Positions 1 to 4,832 of a DNA stretch of 7,214 nucleotides are shown one piece after another. The notes under the pieces are model-generated. The model did not search any database. It worked only from the letters and a program-made list of their open reading frames with translations, and was not told where the DNA came from. Within the stretch, counting starts at the first letter, position 1. Every line of letters starts with the position of its first letter. The position numbers were made by a program, and so were the translations under genes. Origin of the DNA: Deltaproteobacteria bacterium (GTDB lineage: Bacteria > Myxococcota > B64-G9); contig JAUVAM010000184.1 in the NCBI GenBank assembly GCA_030591745.1, positions 1-7,214 on the forward strand. Direction: 5' to 3'.

Positions 1-237
1 ACGCTGCCCCAATGGTACATGCGCCTCGGAAAAACGGACAAACAGCGACAACGCAAATACCGACAGATGCTGGACCATTACATGATCGACAAAGGCTTCA
101 AACAAGATCCAAAGAAAACCCGAGGCCACTTCATCGGCGGGGATTTGTGGGTCGAGGCCATGCGTCGTCAGTTACGGGAGTGGAGGAAGAAAAAGAAGAA
201 AGCCTGTTCTGACGATGACCCACCGGATACGTCTTGA
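1..237 (+). CDS. C-terminal part of probable REP-associated / IS200-like (Y1) transposase, 5'-truncated by the window
   Basis: Frame 1 is open from the first base to TGA at 235-237 and gives 78 residues with no convincing start of its own, so this is the tail of a gene entering from the left. The stretch W-Y-M-R-L-G-K-T followed by R-Q-R-K-Y-R resembles the Y..LG.t...R...YR segment after the catalytic domain of IS200-like / REP-associated tyrosine transposases (TnpA_REP, RAYT). The next part, G-H-F-I-G-G-D-L-W, resembles their C-terminal 'fiG...f' segment. The last third is a Lys/Arg-rich helix ending in an acidic tail. Such enzymes cut and join single-stranded DNA at palindromes through an HUH site and a tyrosine, all of which would lie outside the window. 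The gene converges on tlyA. The family call rests on remembered motif resemblance; an unrelated basic protein is possible. Whether the full gene is intact cannot be seen. Confidence 0.6.
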   Translation, partial: TLPQWYMRLGKTDKQRQRKYRQMLDHYMIDKGFKQDPKKTRGHFIGGDLWVEAMRRQLREWRKKKKKACSDDDPPDTS

Positions 238-477
238 TGCCGATCCATCGACTCCCATCCAGGTCGCAACTGTCCTCCTGCAAACCGGACATCAGGAAAG
301 AAGGTCGAGGTGTCTTCGCCTTCTGATTCTTTTCGGCTCAGAACAAGAACTTCCTGCCTATCGGTCGATCCCTTTCCCAAAATCATCGCTCAACCAACGA
401 TAAACCCTGAACACATCTCCTTTTCCGTCCAATTGCTCCCCCTTCCAGCGCTTCGCCCATCATTCGGCCGAAATTCG
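238..477. other. Intergenic region between convergent genes, no gene seen
   Basis: These 240 bases separate the transposase tail from the tlyA stop codon. They are less GC-rich than the flanking genes, and the short open frames in them have no recognisable product or good ribosome binding site. A perfect 10-bp palindrome, TTCGGCCGAA (463-472), lies just past the tlyA stop. A weak 6-bp inverted repeat, TTCTGA/TCAGAA (321-326 and 338-343), is also present. Neither is followed by a clear T-tract, so I do not call a terminator. Confidence 0.6.
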
Positions 478-1254
478 TCAACGATTCAAACAATCGGACC
501 TCCGTCCCTGCCCAAACAAATGAAGCAGCCACTCCCGGTTGCCGTCGGCGCCGGAGATGGGGCTTTCGACACGGCCTTGCTCGGTCAGGCCCAGGTCGGC
601 GGCCGCGGCCGACACCTTATCGACGGCACCGAGCTGCAGGGCTTCGTCACGAACGATACCCCCGCGACCTACCTGCTCGCGACCCACCTCGAATTGTGGC
701 TTCACCAAGATCACCATCTGCCCGCTCGGGCGCAGACAGTCCCGCACCGGCCCAAGCACCAAGCGCACGGAAATGAAAGACAGATCGAAGACAGCCAGGT
801 CGACGGGCTCGCCCAGATCCTCTGATTTCAGGTGCCGGGCATTGAAGCGCTCCATGACCTTAACCCGGGGGTCTGAGCGCAGCTTCTGGTGCATTTGAGC
901 CCGGCCCACGTCCAGGGCGAAGACCTTCAGCGCGCCTCGTTGCAATAGGCAGTCGGTGAAACCGCCGGTGCTGGCACCTACGTCCAGGGCCACCATGCCA
1001 CGCGGGTCGATGTCGAAGGCGTCTAAGCCACCGGCCAATTTCAGCCCCCCACGGGAGACATAAGGATGGTCCGGCCCCTTGACCCGAAGGGCCGCGTCGA
1101 CCGGCACCCGGGTGCCCGGCTTGTCCACCCGTTCATCGCCCACCACCACCTTGCCGGCCATGATCAAGGCCTGGGCCCGGGTGCGAGATGGTGCAAGTTT
1201 GCGCTCCACCAAAAGATGGTCGATTCGAATTTTGGATGTTTTGTCCGAAGCCAT
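478..1254 (-). CDS. tlyA: TlyA family rRNA (cytidine-2'-O)-methyltransferase
   Basis: The 258-residue protein matches the TlyA family over its whole length. TlyA transfers a methyl group from S-adenosylmethionine to the 2'-OH of C1920 in 23S rRNA, and in the longer type also C1409 in 16S rRNA; loss gives capreomycin/viomycin resistance in mycobacteria. An S4 RNA-binding domain covers about residues 8-65. An FtsJ-like Rossmann methyltransferase domain follows, with the SAM motif A-L-D-V-G-A-S-T-G-G-F at 89-99. The catalytic set K72, D157, K185 and E241 corresponds to K69, D154, K182 and E238 of the mycobacterial enzyme and is complete. I chose the ATG at 1254 because the S4 domain begins right after it; the frame stays open to 1470, but that extension only shadows the end of dxs. 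The gene begins 10 nt after the dxs stop, so the two are almost certainly co-transcribed. The older name 'hemolysin A' is probably misleading. Confidence 0.97.
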   Translation of the reverse strand: MASDKTSKIRIDHLLVERKLAPSRTRAQALIMAGKVVVGDERVDKPGTRVPVDAALRVKGPDHPYVSRGGLKLAGGLDAFDIDPRGMVALDVGASTGGFTDCLLQRGALKVFALDVGRAQMHQKLRSDPRVKVMERFNARHLKSEDLGEPVDLAVFDLSFISVRLVLGPVRDCLRPSGQMVILVKPQFEVGREQVGRGGIVRDEALQLGAVDKVSAAAADLGLTEQGRVESPISGADGNREWLLHLFGQGRRSDCLNR

Positions 1255-1264
1255 CCCGCGCAGC

Positions 1265-3178
1265 TCAGGCCGGTAGCTCAACGCGGACGCTTTGTCGACC
1301 GCAGAGGCGCAGCGCCGCGCGCGCGATGCCGGAAGCGTCCAGACCAAGCTCGGCCAGCAGGCCTTTGGGCAAACCATGGGGGATGAAACGATCGGGCACC
1401 GCCAGGCAGGTGACCGGCACCAGTCGCCCCTCTTCTTGCAAGAGGCCGCAAACCGCCTCGCCGAACCCACCTCGCCGCACGTTTTCTTCCACGGTCACGA
1501 TGCGACCGGCCCGGTCGGCCAAATCCAGGATCAACTTCTTGTCCAAGGGCTTCACGAAACGGGCATCGGCCACCATGACCTGCAATCCTTCTTGCTCTTG
1601 CAAGCGCTTGGCTGCATCCAGAGCGGCGGAAAGCCTCGTGCCCACCGACAGCAGGGCCAGGTCCGGCTTGCCTTCGGGCTCGATCAGCAAGCGCCCCAGG
1701 CCCAAATCAAGCTTTTTGGGCTGGGTCCGCAGGGGCATGCCGATGGCTTTGTCCCTGGGAAAACGCAGGGCGACGGGGACACCGAGCTCAACCGCCGTGT
1801 ACAGCATGTCCACCAGTTCTTGCTCGTCGGCAGGTGCCATCAAAACCAGATTGGGAATGTTGGGCAGATAACTCAAATCAAAGAGGCCATGATGGGTCGG
1901 CCCGTCCTCACCCACCACGCCGGCCCGATCCAATACGAAGGTCACGGGCAGGTTTTGCAGGCAGACATCGTGGGAAAGCTGATCATAGGATCGCTGCAGA
2001 AATGTGGAATATATGGCCACCACCGGCCGATAGCCCTCGGCGGCCAGACCGGCGGCGAAGGTGACAGCGTGCTCTTCAGCGATGCCCACGTCATAAAAAC
2101 GACTGGGAAAACACTCAGCAAAGGCGTTCAGGCCCGTGCCGTCCGGCATGGCGGCGGTGATGGCCACCACCCGATCGTCTTTCTGCCCCAGGTCCACCAG
2201 GGCCTTGGAAAAAACCTCGGTGTAGCTCGGCTTGTCGGCCGGCGCGATCCGCACGGGATGCCCGTTCTCCAGGCAAGCCGGTCCCACCCCATGATAACGG
2301 CGGGGTTCTTGTTCCGCGCAATCCAGACCCTTGCCCTTGACGGTGATGGCGTGCACCAGCACGGGCCCATCCAAATCGCGCACATTGCGCAACAAGGGGA
2401 TGAGCTCGTCGAGCCGGTGCCCATCCACCGGGCCCACATACTGAAAATTAAAACCCTCGAACAAGATGCCCGGCGTGAGAAAAACCTTGGTGCTCTCCAT
2501 GCCGCGACGAATCCAGTCGATGGTCATGTCCCCCCAGCGCGGAAAGCTGGTCAAGGCATCCTTGACGCGCCGACGCATCAGGTTGAATCCGCGACCGGTC
2601 AAGCGCCGGTTGAACCAGTGGCCCATGGCCCCCACATTGGGGGAGATGGCCATGCCGTTGTCGTTGAGAACGACCACCAAATCCCTATCCAAAATGCCCG
2701 CGTGGTTCAGGGCCTCAAACGCCATACCCCCCGTCATGCCGCCGTCGCCGATGACCGCCACGGCTCGGCCCCGTTCCCCCTTCAAGCGCCTGCCTTCGGC
2801 CATGCCCAAAGCAGCGCTGATGCTGGTCGAGGCATGCCCCGCCCCAAAGGGATCGTGTTCGCTCTCCGTCCGCTTGGTGAAACCGCTCAAGCCTCCGGCC
2901 AGGCGCAGGCTGCTGAAACGATCCCGCCGCCCGGTCAAGAGCTTGTGGGCATAAGCCTGATCCCCCACATCCCAGATGATGGGGTCGGTGGGCGACTCAA
3001 AGACGTAGTGCAAAGCCACCGTCAACTCCACCACGCCCAAGGAAGAAGCCAAATGCCCACCGTTCTTCGATACCACCTCAATAATCTCCGCGCGCAACTC
3101 CGCACAAAGAACATCCAGTTCATCTTCCCGAAGCCGCTTCAGATCCAAGGGGCTATCGATTTGTTCGAGCAATGCCAT
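1265..3178 (-). CDS. dxs: 1-deoxy-D-xylulose-5-phosphate synthase
   Basis: This 637-residue enzyme condenses pyruvate and glyceraldehyde 3-phosphate, with thiamine diphosphate and Mg2+, into DXP, the first step of the MEP isoprenoid pathway. Length is normal for the family and all three domains are present. Visible features are H42 in G-G-H-L-A-S (E. coli H49), the cofactor/metal motif GDG (144-146) to NDN (172-174), G-P-V-D-G-H (249-254), H296 in R-Y-H-G-V, the general acid/base E368 in I-A-E-E-H (E. coli E370), R396 (E. coli R398), D425/H429 in E-D-G-P-T-H (E. coli D427/H431), and F-P-R475. One odd residue is D73 in W-D-V-G-D-Q-A-Y, where E. coli has H80. The ATG at 3178 gives the family-typical start M-A-L-L-E-Q-I; GGAGG lies 12 nt upstream. 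A TTG at 3205 would add nine basic residues and is less likely. It is first gene of dxs-tlyA; xseB and ispA, often upstream of dxs, are absent. Confidence 0.98.
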   Translation of the reverse strand: MALLEQIDSPLDLKRLREDELDVLCAELRAEIIEVVSKNGGHLASSLGVVELTVALHYVFESPTDPIIWDVGDQAYAHKLLTGRRDRFSSLRLAGGLSGFTKRTESEHDPFGAGHASTSISAALGMAEGRRLKGERGRAVAVIGDGGMTGGMAFEALNHAGILDRDLVVVLNDNGMAISPNVGAMGHWFNRRLTGRGFNLMRRRVKDALTSFPRWGDMTIDWIRRGMESTKVFLTPGILFEGFNFQYVGPVDGHRLDELIPLLRNVRDLDGPVLVHAITVKGKGLDCAEQEPRRYHGVGPACLENGHPVRIAPADKPSYTEVFSKALVDLGQKDDRVVAITAAMPDGTGLNAFAECFPSRFYDVGIAEEHAVTFAAGLAAEGYRPVVAIYSTFLQRSYDQLSHDVCLQNLPVTFVLDRAGVVGEDGPTHHGLFDLSYLPNIPNLVLMAPADEQELVDMLYTAVELGVPVALRFPRDKAIGMPLRTQPKKLDLGLGRLLIEPEGKPDLALLSVGTRLSAALDAAKRLQEQEGLQVMVADARFVKPLDKKLILDLADRAGRIVTVEENVRRGGFGEAVCGLLQEEGRLVPVTCLAVPDRFIPHGLPKGLLAELGLDASGIARAALRLCGRQSVRVELPA

Positions 3179-3214
3179 GCGCCTATGTCGCCTCCACAAA
3201 ACCAAAACGCTGCC

Positions 3215-3243
3215 ATCCTATCGCCACCATCCTGGTGAATCAA
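3215..3243 (-). promoter_or_regulatory. Probable sigma70-type promoter of dxs-tlyA
   Basis: Read on the minus strand, TTGATT (3243-3238) and TAGGAT (3220-3215) are separated by exactly 17 nt. Each matches four of six bases of TTGACA and TATAAT. Transcription would start near 3208, leaving a leader of about 29 nt that contains the GGAGG. The position fits, but the call rests only on consensus matching. Confidence 0.5.
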
Positions 3244-3257
3244 GGAAGGTTGATTGG

Positions 3258-3276
3258 TTCGGCAATTCGGCAATTG
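3258..3276. promoter_or_regulatory. Possible operator: tandem and inverted repeat between the divergent dxs and DUF4160 promoters
   Basis: TTCGGCAA occurs twice in direct tandem (3258-3265 and 3266-3273). Within it, CAATT (3263-3267) and AATTG (3272-3276) form an inverted repeat with a 4-nt spacer. The right half overlaps the probable -35 box of the DUF4160-DUF2442 pair, where an autoregulatory repressor would be expected to bind. This is a positional inference; the repeats are short and could be chance. Confidence 0.3.
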
Positions 3277-3303
3277 GACTTGAAGACTGCTCCTGTGTAA
3301 GAT
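3274..3303 (+). promoter_or_regulatory. Possible promoter of the DUF4160-DUF2442 pair
   Basis: TTGGAC (3274-3279) and TAAGAT (3298-3303) are spaced 18 nt apart. The start point would fall at or just before the ATG at 3310, so the mRNA would be leaderless or nearly so. That fits the lack of a clear Shine-Dalgarno sequence before this gene. The boxes are imperfect. Confidence 0.3.
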
Positions 3304-3309
3304 CGTTTC

Positions 3310-3555
3310 ATGCCAGTTGTTTTTAGATACAAAGGCTACCGGTTCTTTTTCTACTCGAATGAAGGACACCCAAGGGAGCCATTGCATATCCATGTTCGCA
3401 AGGGTGAAGCGGTCGCAAAGTTTTGGCTGGAGCCTTTGCCCTATGTGGCCGAGGCCTACGGCATGAAATCAAATGAGCTTCACGAACTGCTTGTCGTGGC
3501 CATTGATAAAAAGGAAATCATTGCGGAGTATTGGAATGAACACTTTGCCAGCTGA
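3310..3555 (+). CDS. DUF4160 domain protein
   Basis: The 81-residue protein is a complete DUF4160 domain (PF13711). Family hallmarks are the start M-P-V-V-F-R, then G-Y-R-F-F-F, then R-E-P-L-H-I-H-V at about 21-28, A-K-F-W-L at about 35-39, and the closing E-Y-W-N-E-H-F. The conserved H-I-H pair and the acidic and basic residues suggest a compact catalytic or nucleic-acid-binding fold, but no activity is established to my knowledge. There is no signal peptide or membrane segment, so it should be cytosolic. Its last 20 bases overlap the start of the DUF2442 gene, implying translational coupling. The pair has the size and layout of a toxin-antitoxin module; that role is inference. A hand count gives 116 G/C in 246 bases (47%), clearly below the neighbouring genes, which hints at foreign origin. 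No strong ribosome binding site is visible. Confidence 0.9.
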   Translation: MPVVFRYKGYRFFFYSNEGHPREPLHIHVRKGEAVAKFWLEPLPYVAEAYGMKSNELHELLVVAIDKKEIIAEYWNEHFAS

Positions 3556-3796
3556 GGCCAGGGCCAAAAACATCTGGTTCGACGATGACACGATGTGGGT
3601 GGACCTCGCGGACGGACGCCAGCTCGGTGTCCCACTCGCCTATTTCCCAGTCCTTCTCCAGGCGACCCCCGAAGATCGCAAGAAGGTGGTTATCAGCGGA
3701 GGCGGAACAGGCCTACACTGGGACGACCTGGACGAAGACATCTCTGTCCCCGCCCTACTACTCGGCGTAGGTCATCAGGCGCAGATAGCATCTTAG
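3536..3796 (+). CDS. DUF2442 domain protein
   Basis: The 86-residue protein is a full DUF2442 domain (PF10387). It shows W-F-D-D-D-T-M-W-V-D-L-A-D-G-R (residues 13-27), V-P-L-A-Y-F-P-V-L-L (32-41), an A-T-P-E-D-R segment, and the near-invariant G-L-H-W-D-D-L-D-E-D-I-S-V (59-71) followed by a leucine-rich end. I chose the ATG at 3536 because CGGAG (3524-3528) lies 7 nt before it and the domain begins shortly after; upstream codons in this frame only shadow DUF4160. It is the second gene of a coupled pair with DUF4160. In such pairs the DUF2442 member is usually proposed as partner or antitoxin, but this is unproven. The part beyond the overlap counts 145 G/C in 241 bases (60%), much closer to the local average than its partner. 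No export signal is present. Confidence 0.9.
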   Translation: MNTLPAEARAKNIWFDDDTMWVDLADGRQLGVPLAYFPVLLQATPEDRKKVVISGGGTGLHWDDLDEDISVPALLLGVGHQAQIAS

Positions 3797-3856
3797 GCAT
3801 TCTCTCCAAGAAACACTCCCCAACCCCAGCCCCACCCAAAACCATCAGCCCAAAAA

Positions 3857-3907
3857 GTAGAATGCCTTATCCCGCGTCGCCACAAAGTGGCGACACGGGG
3901 CTAGGCA
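3857..3907 (+). repeat. REP-like element: GTAG followed by a 21+21-nt imperfect palindrome
   Basis: GTAG (3857-3860) and two A's precede a hairpin with arms 3863-3883 and 3887-3907 and the loop AAA. I count 17 Watson-Crick pairs, one G-T pair and three mismatches, with a perfect 8-bp inner stem GTCGCCAC/GTGGCGAC. A GTAG or GTGG tetranucleotide at the foot of an imperfect palindrome is the defining layout of REP sequences, the substrates of RAYT transposases, and a probable RAYT tail lies at the start of this window. The element sits between convergent genes, a usual REP location. Alternative: on the minus strand the hairpin is followed after six bases by TTTTT (3856-3852), so it may also end transcription of the two outer-membrane genes. 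Confidence 0.5.
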
Positions 3908-3944
3908 TCCCCCAAGCCACAAAGTGGCGACACGGGGCTAGGCA
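3879..3944 (+). repeat. Two identical 29-bp direct repeats (3879-3907, 3916-3944)
   Basis: The same 29 bases, beginning GCCACAAAGTGG and ending GGGGCTAGGCA, occur at 3879-3907 and 3916-3944, separated by TCCCCCAA. The unit is the loop and right arm of the REP-like palindrome. The second copy lacks a matching left arm, keeping only GCCAC-AAA-GTGGC plus a C-run facing a G-run. It therefore looks like a partial tandem duplication of half the element. Confidence 0.9.
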
Positions 3945-3960
3945 AATTGATTGACGTGCC

Positions 3961-4812
3961 TCAGAAGCGGTAGGCAAACCCGGTTTCAAAGTGCAAGGGC
4001 GCACAAAACTCGGCAACATCACGCAGGGGGATGGTCAGGCGCACCAGGGGCTCGAAAGCACCGAAGTCCAACCAGGCCCCCAGATTGAGCCACATCAGAT
4101 TATCTGCGCCGTCATGGGTCACGGGGAACAGACCGCGAAACTCAGCGCCCAGCCGCCCCAAACCCTCCAACTTGTATCCGGCGGCTAACTGGAAAAGAAT
4201 TTGCGCCTCCACGTCGCGACCTTCGGTCCTGACGAGGGGCACGTGGACCCCGCTCCCCAACTCGACCTGCAGCCATAACCCCCCATGGGACACGGCCAGC
4301 AAGGCCAGCGGCCGGATGACCAGGTTTTGGGGACTGTGGTAGAGCAGGTCCTGATGAGCAAAAAAACCGGCCAGCTGCGCCAGGCCCCAGGACTCGTCCA
4401 TTTCCAAAAAGCCTGCGCTCAGCCCGGTCACCACACCCAGGTGAACTGTCCAATCCGCAGGAAAGCTCACCAGGAAGCGCAACTCGACTGCGGGATTGCC
4501 GAGCACGATGTTGTCGTCGCCATTTTCCCGAAAACTCAGCACCATCGGCAAGGCAAAGCCCAAACCCAGCCCGGACACCTCGGTCTGACCCGAGAGCATG
4601 GGTGCCAGATTAACGCCGAATCCAACGGGCGTACACGGCACCACCGGCAATCGAAGCTTCAGTTTTGTATCGCCGCTTAGATCTTGCATCGTGAAAAGGT
4701 CACCAGGACCCGAGGTTTCGGCCAAGGCCTCCTCGGAGCGCGCGGTTCCCTGCATACAGACCAAAAAGCCGATCAGGCCCACAGAGAGCAGCATCCGCAT
4801 GGAAACATTCAT
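3961..4812 (-). CDS. Exported protein, probable outer-membrane beta-barrel, family not recognised
   Basis: The 283-residue product starts with a signal peptide: M-N-V-S-M-R-M, a hydrophobic core L-L-S-V-G-L-I-G-F-L-V, then a probable cleavage after T-A-R-S near residue 26. The mature part is rich in alternating hydrophobic and polar residues, glycine and aromatics, and reads as successive amphipathic beta-strands. The end, F-E-T-G-F-A-Y-R-F, has every second residue hydrophobic and a terminal Phe, the classic C-terminal signal for BAM insertion. The segment G-N-P-A-V-E-L-R-F recalls transporter-like barrels of the PF13557 type, a weak hint only. I chose the ATG at 4812 because GGAAGG lies 7 nt upstream and the signal peptide starts there; the open frame to 4905 is a shadow of the upstream gene. 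It follows that gene after 20 nt, so the two form an operon. No catalytic motif is seen; passive channel or structural roles are possible. Confidence 0.75.
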   Translation of the reverse strand: MNVSMRMLLSVGLIGFLVCMQGTARSEEALAETSGPGDLFTMQDLSGDTKLKLRLPVVPCTPVGFGVNLAPMLSGQTEVSGLGLGFALPMVLSFRENGDDNIVLGNPAVELRFLVSFPADWTVHLGVVTGLSAGFLEMDESWGLAQLAGFFAHQDLLYHSPQNLVIRPLALLAVSHGGLWLQVELGSGVHVPLVRTEGRDVEAQILFQLAAGYKLEGLGRLGAEFRGLFPVTHDGADNLMWLNLGAWLDFGAFEPLVRLTIPLRDVAEFCAPLHFETGFAYRF

Positions 4813-4832
4813 GGATCCACCTTCCTCTCGCC

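Noticed and set aside
168..386. Short open frames in and around the 238-477 gap on both strands
   Set aside because: They lack plausible ribosome binding sites and recognisable products and partly overlap the transposase tail.
1255..1470. N-terminal extension of TlyA up to position 1470
   Set aside because: The extra 72 residues only read the end of dxs in another frame and have no TlyA homology; the S4 domain starts right after the ATG at 1254.
3179..3205. Upstream TTG start for Dxs
   Set aside because: It would place the GGAGG inside the coding sequence and add an Arg-rich tail absent from the family, while the ATG at 3178 gives the usual Dxs N-terminus.
1292..3238. A 648-codon open frame on the plus strand opposite dxs
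   Set aside because: It lies entirely antisense to a textbook Dxs gene, its His/Gln/Gly-rich translation has no recognisable domain, and such frames are expected opposite GC-rich genes.
3863..3907. Intrinsic terminator for the DUF4160-DUF2442 genes on the plus strand
   Set aside because: No T-tract follows the hairpin on the plus strand. A T5 run after six bases exists only on the minus strand, so termination there stays as an alternative in the repeat entry.
3879..3944. Short CRISPR array
   Set aside because: There are only two 29-bp copies, separated by just 8 bp, and the repeat is half of a palindrome; no further units or cas genes are seen.
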